Assembly (NCBI GenBank): GCA_002989075.1
Contig: PSQN01000014.1
Span: 310,001-374,000 of the forward strand
Direction: 5' to 3'
DNA length: 64,000 nt
Origin: Arthonia radiata
Taxonomy: Eukaryota > Ascomycota > Arthoniomycetes > Arthoniales > Arthoniaceae
Shown: one piece after another, positions 11,062 to 23,004 of the stretch
Numbering within the stretch: the stretch's first letter is position 1
How the letters are laid out: every line of letters begins with the position of its first letter
The notes under the pieces: model-generated
Databases searched by the model: none
The model's input: the letters and a program-made list of their open reading frames with translations, nothing else
What the model was told of the DNA's origin: nothing
Position numbers and translations under genes: made by a program

Positions 11062-13484
11062 CTAAGCCCGCCGACTGTACGATCCATTCGTGCTCCCATC
11101 CGTAGCATTCAAGCGCTGCTGCCGTCTTGCCTCCAGCCTCTCCGCCAGTCCCGCGCCCGTACTCGGCGGTAATCGATCTTTCCTTGCACTCCCATTGCTG
11201 CGTCTATCGCTTTTGCTGTCGCTCTTGTCCAAATCTCTGTCTTTCTCTCCGCTCTCCGTCTTCGAGCCCCTGCGTTCTTCGCCGTTCGTGTATGCTTGAC
11301 CAGACGCAGACTGCGAGACAACCTCTTCACGATCATCCTGCGGCACGCTATTCGATCTTGCACTCCTGCCAGCCCCGTTCGCTCTCGGTATCCCACTTGG
11401 ACCGGTGACGGATCCAGCTCTTGCGGTCCGACTAGACGCCACGCTTGGACTGCTCCCATTGCCCCTCTCCAGCACCTTGCGTATACTCGGGCTCAACCCC
11501 TCGGGCAGCGGATGCCGCTGCGTATAATCCTTGCTCAGCCGCAGATCGCGCGGACTGTGGTTATTACTGTCTTTATGCGGCGAGATGGCGCGACGTGCCA
11601 TGTTTGCGACAGGCGCGGGTGGCTCGGTGGCTGTGCGTGTGGCGCGGAGGGCGGAGGTGTGGTCTTGCTCTTCGTCGCTGGAGTCGGAGGAGGAGGAGGG
11701 ATCATTGGGACGTGTATTGGAGGCGTTGGAAATGGAGCGGGAGGGCGCGGAGTCCTCGTCCATGAGGTCCGCGGGGTCTTCTGGCATGTCGAAGCGGGAG
11801 TGTGTGGAGACGCCTGTGGTTGCTGCGCGGTTGAGATGCTTGGGCGTCCATGTGCTGGAAGATGCTTCGACGACGGAGTTTGCGCGACCCGCTGGGGTGC
11901 GGGAGTCGACGGAGCGGGCGTTCGCGCGAGTTTGAAGGCGGCTGATGCGGTCAGCAAGGTTGCGGCGCGATTCGAGGTGGGAGGAAGGGGAGTCGTTGTA
12001 GCCGTTGTGAAGGTGGTGGCCTGAAGAGGGAGTGCCGTATTCGGATGCTGCAACGCGGCCTGAGCTGCTGGGTCTGTGGCCAGAGAAGTTCACGCCGGAG
12101 AGCGCCGAGGGAGGAGGCTTAGCTGTGTCGTATGGTGAGCGCGGTGGGAAGCCAGAGGAGGATGTGGCGCGCGCTTGTTCGCAGAGGACGATCGCCAGCT
12201 CAGTGAGCGAGCGACAGAGATTGTCTGCTTTGCGCTGAAGGCGCTTTGGGTTTCGATCTGGGTCGTCGGCTGTGGCGATGGAGGTGAGGTCTGAGGGCTC
12301 AGCGTTGGCGCGGGCTGAAGCAGCGAGTTGAAGAGCGTCGGAGGCGGAGGAGTCAAGCGCGGTGTAGACCTCGCGAGACGTAACGAGACGCGCCTTGCGG
12401 AGCGCGGAATGGAGGAGCGGATGGGGCTCGCTGGACTCTGCAAGAGATTGTTGTGGGCGAGGAGGGAAGATGGGAGAAAGGTGGTCATTATTGGAGCTGC
12501 GACGGGAAGCGGAGGTCGTGGTTTGAGTAGTGCCGGTCTTCGGTCGATCGAAGCTGGAGGTGTGTTCTGTGGTTGTAGGTGTGGTGGTGCTGTAATGTCG
12601 CGAGCGTGTCGAGTTAGACTCGAGCTTGCGCATACGCGCTCTGAGATCGTGAAGCTCGTCCCAAAGCCCGGATTGTGCAGCTGTCGAGGCATGAGATTCC
12701 AGATCATCAGAGTGATGTGGCCAATGCTGCTTCTTGGACTCTGGAGGTGCCGTCCTTGGTCCGCGCGAGATACCTTCGTGCGCTTCAGGCGTGGTATAGG
12801 CAAGCTCGGAGGGTCGGTATGCTGGACGTGTTGGAGAGGGTGTCGTGTAGTAGCTAGCAGAAGATAGTCGTTTATTGCTGGCTTCCGTATGCGACTCGCC
12901 ATTAGCAGCACCCTTGCTCGGTCGCAAAGTAGGCGTACGTGAGCTGACGGAGGACGCCTGGTCCTGTCGATCACCAGGTTGAAGAGTTGACCCAGGATTC
13001 TGTGACCCTCGTTGTCCTTCTGGAGCTCTTGACGTGCGTTGCGAAAGGCTGTGGAGGTATTTGAGAGGGCTAGAGCTGCGCTGATCTTCTACTGGCGCTT
13101 GCGGCTGCTGCGGCTCGACGCTGGTGGACTGTGATCAGAGCGGTCAGTAATGGTTGTAAAGCATGAGAATGGACGCGGATGCCGAGTATACAGGACGCGA
13201 CGTACTTTACTTCTGCTCCTAGGCTTGAGCTGCGACCCATCATCATTGGCGAGGTTCAGAAAGACGTCGTCGGCGCCAGCGCCTAGAGCTTCACTGTTGA
13301 CTCTCCGTCTGGCGGACGGTGCCTGCGGTGTTTGAGCCTTTGGCGTTTCTGACCCGTCCAAGGGTGCGGGCTGCTTCTTCGCGTCCGCTTTCTGTTCCTT
13401 CAGTGTAGAGGCATCCCTATTCCGCGCGGCAGCTTTTGCGGCAGCTTTCTTGCTTCCCCTTCGTGTCAGAAACGACAGAGGCAT
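11062..13484 (-). CDS. Long disordered conserved fungal protein with a short coiled segment
   Basis: Two exons: 13484-13206 (93 codons) and 13128-11062, with a 77-bp phase-0 intron; 781 aa. It starts MPLSFLTRRGSKKAAAKAAA at the ATG 13484 (an upstream TTG is not a likely start). The Ser/Thr/Arg-rich protein has two ordered islands: LWDELHDLRARMRKLES, a short coiled coil, and EPHPLLHSALRKARLVTSRE followed by NLCRSLTELAIVLCEQ, both helical. I recall fungal proteins of this layout being annotated 'LPXTG-domain-containing', a name that says nothing about role. No membrane segment or enzyme motif is present. Phosphorylation-type RS/SP sites are abundant. A scaffold or cytoskeletal role is only a guess. 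Confidence 0.75.
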
Positions 13485-13968
13485 CTCATTTGGTATGGAC
13501 AACAGCGAGGGCCTCGCGATGGCGCGGGTGGGGCCGCAGTGTGCTGGATGGCGAGAGGCGGTGTGATATGGATGTCGTGCATGTGAGACTGCATAGGGAA
13601 TGTGGCGTAATTTGGGTGATGATTGTGCAGGTTTGCGAGGTTGTTACGACGCGCGAGGTCAATCATACAATTCGTCGTTGGGCGTGTTGAGGAGGTGGAC
13701 CAGGAAAGACGACATGCGCCTCTCCGCGCTAAGGGCTGGCCATGATCACTCACACGCACAACCAAGACGAACAGAGACGGCGGAGAAGCACAGAGAACTT
13801 GCGATCGAAACGTCTTGCGTGGACGAGAGAGTGTTAAACCCCGAGATGCACTCATTGAGCGCTTGCTTGTATTGTGCACACGCTAGCCCACACGGCTTCA
13901 GCGGATTAGGTCGAGTATCCTGTAAACAGGGAATTGGCTTCAACAATAATGTTCATATATGAGAAGCT
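13485..13968. other. Intergenic, promoter of the disordered protein
   Basis: About 480 bases between two leftward genes. It contains only short shadow ORFs. Confidence 0.4.
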
Positions 13969-15700
13969 CTAAATAGGATGTATCTGCCAGCTCTTCATAT
14001 CCCCCCGCTCAGTCAACAACTCCTGATACGGCCTTTTGTTCATCGCCTCATACCACTGCAATAGACTGCTCGTCAAGTACGCGCCTGAGCCCCAGATCGT
14101 GCCCAGATCCGCCTGGTACTCACCCCACTCCACATCGTAGGACGCCGCCCCGAAGCACGCAATGAGTCTGTTCATAGTTAGCCACGTACCCCAAGGCGAG
14201 CAAGTAGTTTTGCACTCACAGGAAACCGATCGACCCAACCACCGCCCATGCTCCTATCCACCACCCAATAGTAGTCGGCTCCGGCTTCCACCACTTCTCC
14301 TGCGTCTCGAGCGTGAAGAGTATACCCGCCGTAAGGAAACACGTGCTTGCCACGATCTGTGGCACCCAAAAGGCAGCCTCTTCCTGCCACGGCTTCAAGC
14401 TCGTCAGAATACCCGGTAGAACCACAATGCCCGTGATTCCGTACAAAGTCGCGCCGAACAGCTGGATCGCACACGCCACGTACCCGATCTCATACACATG
14501 ATGCGTCTTCAGCGCATGCCACGTTGGGAACCACCGCCACGTCGTATACGTCGTTTGCGTGCCTTCACTTGCTTCCCCGAAATCCACGACGCCGCGGCGG
14601 GGCGCCGGTCCTTTGCCTGTTGGATAAATTGAGCCAGGCCGCTCAGCACGATCCTTCGTGTTCCAGCCTGCCTCCGGGTCAACCGCGTCCGCCGCCTTCT
14701 GCATCACCATTTCCTCGTCGTCCTCACCGCGATGGTGGCGATGATGATGGTGCAAATGCGCGACATCGAAATGCCCGAAGAAATGATGAATCTTCTCATC
14801 CACCATCTTCCGACTCGCGTCCTCATGCCCCTCCAAAAACCGCTGCATCGCGCTTCCCTGAAATGACCCGTCATTCACCGCCTCCAGATACGCCATCGTC
14901 GCGCCGATCTGGTACAGCAGCGTGCCGATGAAGAAGCACAGGGGCCCGCCGTACGTGACGAGGTTCTCGTGCACGGACTCCGGGTGCGCGACGTCCTGCC
15001 ACGCCCAGGAGCCGTCCATGACGAAGAGGATGGACCCGATGCTGTAGGACCACCCGGACCAGAAAGCCATGTCCCAGTAGGCGAACACGGAGAACATGCG
15101 GAGGATGTTGGTGGCGGTGTGCTGGAGCCGGGCTGTCAGGTGCGCCTTGAACGACGGTCCGGTTTTCGACGGCGCGGGCACGGCGACGGAGTTGCGACCT
15201 TTGCGGTTGTCGCGCGAGCGCCAGAGGAGCGTCTTCTCGCCGACGATGCGGCCGAGCGAGGGGCTGTCATGGCTGCTTGTGCGGGCGGCGGGGTCGTCGT
15301 CGTCGTCCCATTTGACGTGGACGCGGACGTTGGTGGGATTGAAGAATTTCGCGGGACCGCTCGCTTTGATGTCCTGGAGGTGAAGTTGCTGGCGCGCGGC
15401 GTGCGCGGCGGACTTGACGGTCTCGACAGCGGTCAGGTGGTTGTCGTGTGATTGCTGCTTGGATGCGTGCGCAGCGTGCGCGGCGGATTTGACGGTCTCG
15501 ACGGCTGTGGCGTGGTGGTTGTCATCGGAGTCGTGTTCAGTTTCCTGCTTGTCTAATCGATTCCCTGCAGGCGAGGTTGTCGTCTGACCTGGCTGCGTAG
15601 TTCTTGTCTCATCTTCGCCCCTGTTTTCATGCGCCTCATCTTGAAAGTGGACGGCATTGAAGTTAGTATTGACCTTGGGCGGTACTTCCGTACTTGGCAT
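13969..15700 (-). CDS. Multi-pass integral membrane protein, fungal family of unknown function
   Basis: Exon 1 15700-14220 and exon 2 14167-13969 (52-bp phase-2 intron), 559 aa. The start ATG is 15700 (MPSTEVPPKVNTNFNAVHF). The hydrophilic N-terminus holds two near-identical copies of HLTAVETVKSAAHAAR-type sequence. Membrane segments follow: YWDMAFWSGWSYSIGSILFV, GGPLCFFIGTLLYQIGATMA, IGYVACAIQLFGATLYGITG, WVPQIVASTCFLTAGILFTL and TIGWWIGAWAVVGSIGFLL. A His-rich loop (HLHHHHRHHRGEDDEE) could bind metal. After the intron the C-terminus reads YLTSSLLQWYEAMNKRPYQE. The architecture matches a conserved fungal 'integral membrane protein' group; substrate and location are unknown. Confidence 0.8.
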
Positions 15701-16004
15701 GGTGTTTACGCTTGGCAACCAAACCAGCTCATCAACAAGGTATCAGACGCGCGTACAGTGGAGCAAGAAGGGTGCAAAAAACGGGACGAGGATTCCCCCT
15801 CAAAGCTTGGTCGGGGTCGCGTGAGCATCTTGCGCCGCGGAGGGCGACCGAGCCGCCCCCAAAAGCTTGGACAAGATGCAGGCAGCTCGGACAGGAACGA
15901 CGCAGATTCATGACATGTTGGTGACGGAGGTAGCAAATGATAGGAGAGGATGACTTGGAGAACGCTAAGGCAGCTCTCAAAGAGGGAACAAGGCTTCCAT
16001 CGCC

Positions 16005-16383
16005 ATCGGGGCTACACCTCGGCTCACACACAGAGAAGGTGAACGCCTACACGGCGTGCACAGACCATCCCTAATCAGGTAATCATTTTAACATATGTTT
16101 AATATATTAATCATAGAAATATATGTTAAATATATAGTCGTACCCGTTGCTCAGCGTTAACTTCTGCGAGGGTCCTCCCTCCCTTTAGAGGGCCCCTTCT
16201 ACTAAAGCTGCGCGGGAGTTTCTCTGCCTTCGCTCGAGGGCGGAGAATAAATAATAATATTAGGAGACAATATAACTAGGATATATTGAATGTATATTAA
16301 AATTATTACCTTATTAGGGATAGTCCGTGCACGCGGTGTGGGCGTTCAGCTTCTCTGAGTGTGAGCCGACGTGTTTCCCGTCG
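16005..16383. mobile_element. Foldback/MITE-like element with long terminal inverted repeats
   Basis: The left arm (about 16005-16095) and right arm (about 16285-16383, read on the complement) match closely: CTCGGCTCACAC / GTCGGCTCACAC, GAACGCCTACAC / GAACGCCCACAC, GCGTGCAC in both, and CATCCCTAATCAGGTAAT / TATCCCTAATAAGGTAAT. The arms are thus about 90 bp, imperfect, around a centre of about 190 bp with AT-rich flanks and no ORF. That is the form of a non-autonomous DNA transposon (MITE/foldback). I could not define a target duplication, so the superfamily is unassigned. It lies between the membrane-protein gene and the 3' end of the P450. The arm divergence implies an old insertion. Confidence 0.75.
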
Positions 16384-16505
16384 CCATTTGCTACTGCAAT
16401 TTCCCTGACAGGTAATAAACCACTCTTGCCGTGGAACGCTCTAAGGATGATCTCAGATCCCTTGAGACTCTGTCTCGCTAGCTTGAGCGGACCCCAACAC
16501 CCATC

Positions 16506-18204
16506 TCAACTCCTCAGCTTCATGTAGCACCTTTCGCCTTTCGGCCTCAACACAAAATGATCTTGCGTGCCCATGTCGTCGTCGCACATTCCTGATCGAC
16601 CAGCTTCGACATCATCGTGTCCGAGCGCGCCATACGCCGGTTGCAGCCCAGAAGGAAGAGCGCGGTAGAGAGTGGCAATCGCATGTCGCTGCTCGAGCAT
16701 CGTGAAGTTCTTGCCTAAGCACGTGCGCGTGCCGCCACCGAAGGCCACCATGCGGTCTTTCATAGCCTGCGTCGGCTGTTCCCAGCGGGAGGGATCGAAG
16801 CTAAGTCGTTCTGTCAGTGATGATGTCCGTTATGCGATTGCTGCACTAGGAGGGGCATCAAGCAACTTACCGATCAGGATCCGGGAACGCCGTGGGATCA
16901 CGGTGTAACGTGTATGCCTGTATTGAGACTTGACTGCCTGCTGGAATATACAATCTGTCGCAAGTGTGCAGACCACCCGCAGGCACATATCGCGGTAGTC
17001 CAGACCCAGCCGCTGGATGAAGCCGCAAGTTCTCCTGCAGGACTTGGTTCAAATACTTCGCGTCTCGCAGGTCGCCGCTGGTATAGTCATCAGGCAAGCT
17101 GTTCATCTCTTTGCTCAGAGCGGCCTCGAGCTCTGGATGCTTGCCCATCTCCCACAGCAAATTCGTCAGCGTCACAGCAGTGGTGTCGGTGCCAGCAGTC
17201 AGGTAGCTCATGGCCTCTCGAGTGATCTGCTCGTCGTCCATGAATCCTTCTGGCTTGTGAGCATCCTTTCCATTGGCTTCATAGACCTTTGAAAACAGTG
17301 TGGGTTTCGTATCATCGGATTTGAGTTTTTCGCTGTCGCGATGTCTCTTGAGTGAGTCTTTTGCGTATTGTACACGTCTTTTGTCGATCACGCGCATTGT
17401 ATGAAGGGGACCAAAGGGCGCCCACATGTTGAGAGTGTGCAAGATTGGGAACAACCCACACATGTAACGATACGGAGGGCTCTTCACGACATTCTCCCAG
17501 TACTCGCTGTTGGCTTTCACTCCGTGGCTGAGCAGATCAAAGCTGCTGCCAAAGGTAGCGATCGAGATCATGTCCGCAGCCAACGACACGTTCCATGCGA
17601 ACAAGTCCGTATAGCCCTGAGGATCTTTGAGGTCTGCTTCGATCTTCTGCTGCCAGAGAGTAGTCTCTTCCTTCATCATGCCTTCAAAGTTCTTAATCAG
17701 ACTGGTTTCGGTCATAGCATTGCCAAGCAGCTTCCTCGACTGCTGATGCCCATGGGGGTCACGAGTAGCGAATACGCTGGGCTTGCCGCGTCCGCTGAAG
17801 TTCGGATACCACTCCGTCTTGTAGTAAGGTTCTTTGAGGTTGTAGATGGTCTTCACCGTTGCGAGGTCTGCCACGGAGACTCGATTGGGAGCCACACGAA
17901 CCACGGGGCCGTATCGCTGATGCATCTGATGCACCCAGTGGCATTGACGGCCTTTGACAGAAGCGTATTGAAACTTCATTGAAGTGAGCCGAGTGCTTAG
18001 AGGACCTGGAATGGAACGCAGAGGGTTGAATAAGACTTTCATGGTTTTCATCTAATGCGGCTGTTAGCACAGAGCCATCGAAGCGGTGCTTCAGTGTGCG
18101 TTATAGCATACGAGGAGCATGAGGGTAATCGCTGCTACTGCCACCAGCGCGTAGACTTTGACATGAGACATCTCCATCATGGGTCGGGCGTTAGTTGTCT
18201 CCAT
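16506..18204 (-). CDS. Membrane-anchored cytochrome P450 monooxygenase
   Basis: Three exons: 18204-18112, 18051-16871 and 16800-16506 (introns of 60 and 70 bp), 522 aa. Exon 1 encodes METTNARPMMEMSHVKVYAL plus AVAAITLMLL, the ER membrane anchor. A later ATG at 18180 is an alternative start. Exon 2 has the proline hinge (IPGP), the I-helix AGTDTT (about residue 318) and ExxR in ENLRLHP. Exon 3 has the haem loop FGGGTRTCLGKNF with the Cys ligand near 452. All catalytic elements are intact. It resembles fungal P450s of secondary metabolism or xenobiotic oxidation; the substrate cannot be read from sequence. A cupin and a Zn2Cys6 regulator lie just upstream, but there is no backbone synthase. Confidence 0.9.
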
Positions 18205-18845
18205 TACAGCTATAAATTGCTTCGCCCCAGCGTCAGTATGCCTGAGAGGCAATCTCGACTACTATCAATCTTTGCTTAGGTATACTCATACGACGTCTTG
18301 CTGGGCTGAAGGTATGACGTTGACACAAGAGCGATATGAATTGTAGCGAACAGATTTCTATACCTGTCGAATATGACATGTTTAAATACCCTCCTTGTTT
18401 TTTCGCCTCGGATGCAAAGATATCATGCGCCTCTGGCAGGAAGCCCGAAAGCACGAGAGACTGAGAAGCACTCGGCGCCGAAAGGGAGCGACATCAAGGT
18501 AGGCAGGTCACACAACGCCAGCAGACTGAGCTCATCAGCTCGTCTCCGGCCGAGAAGGTGTGCTCGCTTCCGATGGACTCTCGTGCTGAGCATGTGCATC
18601 TCTAGGAGCCATTGGCACGGTACGCAATATCTGCACACCAGGATCGCCCAATAATCCAGATGACAAGCCAAGACATGGGATGCCCGGTGCAGAATTGCCT
18701 GATTGGGCAAATATTTTCAAGTCACGTAAAGGACGCCTCTATATTTTCACTTTCACCTCCTGTATCCTAGATTCCTAACATGCTAATCGGCATGTGACAA
18801 GAGCCATATACCATGATAGATGATCTGTTGAGGCGGGTGAAGAAG
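18205..18845. other. Intergenic between P450 promoter and cupin 3' end
   Basis: About 640 bases without a supported gene. The left part is the P450 promoter. Confidence 0.4.
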
Positions 18846-19579
18846 TCATCCACTCATTAGCCCACACCGCTTAGCGCACGAGTCAACCAGCGAAGCAAAC
18901 TTATCACCCACGCTCGCCCGATACTCGTCGATGTTCTCCGGCGCCAAAAGCTCTGGAAAGCCCACCCCCGATTCCACAGCCCCATCACTTATGATACTGA
19001 AGAGAGACTGCGCGGCCTTCACTCGTCCCGGATCATTGCTGTCAAATCCCGCCGCAAACAACGCTGGCTCGCACGTAGGATTGTGCTGATAGTGCGCTGC
19101 CCGCAGTTAGCACTCTCTACGATCTTCAAACCGAGCGACTTACTAAATCCCTGCGTGAAGATCGTCCCTTGGAACCGCTCCAGCGTATAGTTCAACACCA
19201 CGTCGTTCGCGAGCAGCTGCACCGCGACTAGCTCGCCTTCGACGACCGTGAAGAACTCGTTGGCGCGTGGATGGCTGTGCGGCATGATGATACTGCAGGG
19301 GTCGATGTACCCCACCGAGAGATCGAGGTGTGTACCAACCATCGCCGGGAACGACGCGACGTCGGCAATAGGGGTGGTATTGGTGAACGGGAAGATGAGG
19401 TTGTCGGCGGAAGTACCGCTGGCCGTGAGTAGAGATTGGCGCTGCTGAGATGTGGGCGCTAGCTCGAGTGCTTGGAGTAGAGATAGGTCGGCGGTGGGGG
19501 AAGGGGCCTGCGGCAGGGGCAAGGCATTTGCGAGGATGTTGGCGGCGAGGACTGCGAGTGGAAGACTGAGGTGGAACAT
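18846..19579 (-). CDS. Secreted germin/spherulin-like cupin
   Basis: Exon 1 19579-19144 and exon 2 19096-18846 (47-bp phase-1 intron), 228 aa. It begins MFHLSLPLAVLAANILANAL, a signal peptide. The cupin motif PHSHPRANEFFTVVEG supplies His101, His103 and Glu108 as metal ligands. The second half, after the intron, has HYQHNPTCEPALFAAGF, typical of the spherulin-1/germin-like group. These are secreted single-domain beta-barrels, often Mn-binding, associated with stress or spherulation; the activity here is not predictable. The intron call restores the GF-T-HYQHNPTCEP junction, which an unspliced reading loses. Confidence 0.85.
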
Positions 19580-19669
19580 TATGAAAGGCTCTGGTCAATA
19601 GCGATGGTAGTGATGTGAGTTAGCGGGCGAGCGAGGTATGGAGATTGTTGTGATGCTAAGTTGACCTTT

Positions 19670-19680
19670 CTTTATATATT
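19670..19680 (-). promoter_or_regulatory. TATA-like box of the cupin gene
   Basis: The complement reads TATATAAAG about 95 bp upstream of the cupin ATG, a good TATA match at a distance usual for fungal promoters. No functional evidence. Confidence 0.4.
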
Positions 19681-20161
19681 CTTCAAACTACTGCTGGAAG
19701 AATAACATACTCTCCATGCGTTGAGATGTATATTTGCATCTCGCTCACCGCTTGCCGTCAGCGAAGTCCTTCTTTTCGTTCTTAGCTGTCAGCATGGTGA
19801 GTCCCATAGCCTCGTCTAATAAGTCAAACGAAGGAAACGATGCAGGAGAGAAAGGACGCGGCGGTGAAAACATAGGTAGTCACCATCTATCTCGTTCTCG
19901 TTCAACGTTTCATACTCATCTTCTACCTCGTTCTCGTTTAGCTTTCAGCGCTTACTCATCTTCTGCATCGTAGTCTTGTGCCAAGCTTCATGCGACATTA
20001 GCGCTTACTCCGATTGAAGGGACTTGAGAGCAATAAGAGCGTGGCGAAACTGTTTGCTATCTGTGCTGGTATATCTTTCGCAACAAGCCAGCGGCGGTCA
20101 TGGGAGCATAGCTTTTTTGGCCACCAAAAGACATGACAAACGTCCGTGATTAAACCTTTGG

Positions 20162-21578
20162 ATGCATCAAGCGACAATGACGGAAGAAGCTAATCTTCAA
20201 GTTCCCGAAACCCCCAAGAGCCGGATCAAACGATCGCACAAAAAATCCACGCAAGGCTGTATGACCTGTAAACAGAGGCGAGTTAAGGTATGTACATCTC
20301 CAAGCCTTTTTAAACGTAAACGACCGATTGACGCTAGGCTACTAGTGCGATGAAACAAGACCTCGTTGCCAGGAGTGCCGCCGCAAGAGACTGGATTGTG
20401 GGTATTCCAAAGAGAAGCCAGTCCAGTCGCCGCGGAGTGGGAATGCAGAACACCGCGGAAAGGATTCATTGACTGCGACGCCGACAAGCGGTAGCAGCTC
20501 TCCCGGGGATACTCTGTTATGGAGCACCAAGTCGCCAAATCCAGCGAGTATCCCTGAAACAGAACTTGCACGACATTATCTCACGCATACCGCGCACTTC
20601 TTCACAGAGAATAGCGTTTGCGGAGAGCGAGCGGATACATGGCGGGCGCTCATCCCCGCACTGGCCCTCAATTCCCTGGCGGTACGACGTGGTATGCTTA
20701 CCCTTGCGGCAATGTGTATGCAATATGACTCTGTCGCTGCTGATCCGAGCGAGCACTCTTCGGAATATCTGGAGGTCGCAGAAGCGCACGGCATAATCTT
20801 CGTCGCGGAGAGTCGAAAGATATTGCAAGATTTACACTCGTCGGAGTCCGATTCCGAGCTCGTCTTCGCCTGCTCGATCTTGTTGTGTATCCTCGGATTT
20901 GCATTTTTCCGGGCTCATCGCCGGAACGGCATTACTCTTACTGATCGCGCTGCGTGGACATGGCTGCAGCTGCTGCGAGGCGTAAAGAGCACTTGTGTTG
21001 CTGGACTTGAGCCTGGCCAGGGCATTGATGAAGTGTTCGCAAAGGACATGAATCTCGAATTCCCGTCGGCTGAACGTTCTCGCTTCCCGGCAACCCTATG
21101 CACGAAGCTAAGTCCCGAACATAAGCTACTTTACTTCGTTCGACGGTCTCAGAAGGAACGTTTTGACGCTCTGCGATACACACTCCGTGGCAGTTGGATC
21201 GCTCTTGGCGAAGATAAGCTCGAAGATCTAGGCACCGCAATCGATGTCCTGAATGAAGTCACGGAGCGCGTTTGTTCGCAGCCAGTACATGATCTATTCC
21301 GCACCATCTGCACGTGGCCTAACGACGTTCCAAAAGGGTTTGCCGACATGCTGATCGGTACATTTCCTCCCGTGCTGGCGGTGTATGCGCATTGGCTGAT
21401 GCTGGTCGTTGTGGTGGAAGATCTCTGGTGGATCAATGACATGGGAAGAGCCGGTATACGTAATATTATCGACATTTGTGACGGCGCCGACTCCAATGTC
21501 CGCGCGCTTTTGCATTGGCCGCGGCTGATGCTGGATCTGAAAACTAAACCAATCAACCAGTATAATGCAAGTGGTTAA
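20162..21578 (+). CDS. Zn2Cys6 transcription factor
   Basis: Exon 1 20162-20287 and exon 2 20346-21578 (58-bp phase-0 intron inside the zinc cluster), 452 aa. The DNA-binding domain is complete only after splicing: CMTCKQRRVKC then DETRPRCQECRRKRLDC, with Cys at 33, 36, 43, 50, 53 and 60. Lys/Arg-rich sequence precedes it. The remainder is helical and resembles the C-terminal region of Upc2-like or C6-finger regulators (LARHYLTHTAHFF near residue 100, LTLAAMCMQYD). It is divergent from the cupin/P450 pair, with about 580 bp of shared promoter space, so it may regulate them; that is inference. Confidence 0.88.
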
Positions 21579-23004
21579 AAGCTCTCCTTTGTGCTGATGT
21601 AGGGAGCCCGGGTTGCGTGCGGGAAATTCATTGGTTCATGAAGCTGAGTAAGAGTCGAGGCGGAACGAGAACGACGTCGCCGCCAGAGACGCGTCTGATA
21701 TTTCAGATCTTTCGAAATCAAGTAGGCCTCAAGCTGAGCACATGCCTGTTTAAGTAGATGTCACCAGTGAGTCTTGACTCAAGAGCTTTTTTGTTAACCG
21801 GTGACAACTCGTCTCCAAATGGCGGTGCGGGTACGTTTGCGGGTGCGACCTGTGTCCAAGTCGATGGATTTTGCCATCCCGAAAGCGCTTGAGATTTAGC
21901 AGTGTAGCTGTAAAAATAAGGGTAGACGTCCGGTGCTCTTTTTCCGACGTTATATCCTATCTTTTACAACTCACCAACTTGCTCCAGATGGCTATCACTT
22001 TCATCATTGCGCTCGCTTTGCTTACCAAGGGGGACCGGTCTCTTATCCACCCAACAACAATTTCGCGTCATCGGGATTATACAGTGCCGTCACCGAAGAA
22101 AGTCAACGTAAAAACAAAACGCTCACAGATTTACGTACCGGGTAGCCTAGATTAAGGGAATAGCATCTGGCTTGAACTTCGGATTCAGAGGAAGAAGCAA
22201 AGCCAAGGAACATTTGTCTCGAAGATTGGGAGACTCCATCACGACTTACCAAGAACAGTATTTTCTCTCGCGATCCGCATCCGGACGTGCCGGACTAAAG
22301 CGAAACGGTCGCGATCGCGTAAAGGCCGAGCTACCATGATAGCGCTCTTGACCATCTTTACTCCTCGGATCCAGTATGTATTTATTTAGCATAGGAGCAT
22401 CAATACAGACTACGGCGCTCAAAGGTGTGGCTCATTTTCATGCCAATAAGAACGGCAGATTCTCGCTACACATCCGATGCTGCGGCTGGAAGAAAGCTGC
22501 CTTGGAGTAGCGCTGACGGTGCGCCTGGCATGCCTGTTCGCGTATAACACTGTCATTGCGTTCTTAGAAGCCAGTGATGGTTTCTGTCAGGTGTTTCCAT
22601 GCTTGCATTGATTGCCTCTTGCGATCAACGCAGCAAGCCGAACGTTGCGAGACTCCCGCTCGAGCCTAGTGCTGGACCTGCCTACTCTCCCAACCAAGCT
22701 GATTGGCAGATCGTCCTGAGCTCATTCGCAACCGACGCCCTATTGCAGATACGTGCATACACTGCCGCTGCTCGTCTCTGCTGTCGCCCCAATTGAGGCC
22801 TCTCTTCACTCTTAAGGCGGCTCTGACGTGCGGGCTGCCCCAAATCTGCCTGATCGGATTCAGCTTAGCCATGGTACCTGTTCGGCAGAGGTCAGCACAG
22901 ACGGGGTGAGCTCACTTATGAGACAATATGCATAAAAGAGTGGGCCTGCTGCAGCGCCCCCATTTGTGCTCTTTGTATCTGTGGAGACCTGCAATGCGTG
23001 AAAG
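21579..23004. other. Long intergenic stretch
   Basis: About 1.4 kb with only short ORFs lacking domain or splice support. It contains the 3' flank of the regulator and the promoter of the next rightward gene. Confidence 0.4.

Noticed and set aside
12090-12974. Second minus-strand frame of 294 codons over the disordered protein
   Set aside because: Ser/Arg/Pro-biased shadow of the real frame; no ordered motifs.
16080-16140. AT-rich tract as a possible replication origin
   Set aside because: It is the inner part of the foldback element's left arm; AT-richness is explained by the repeat.
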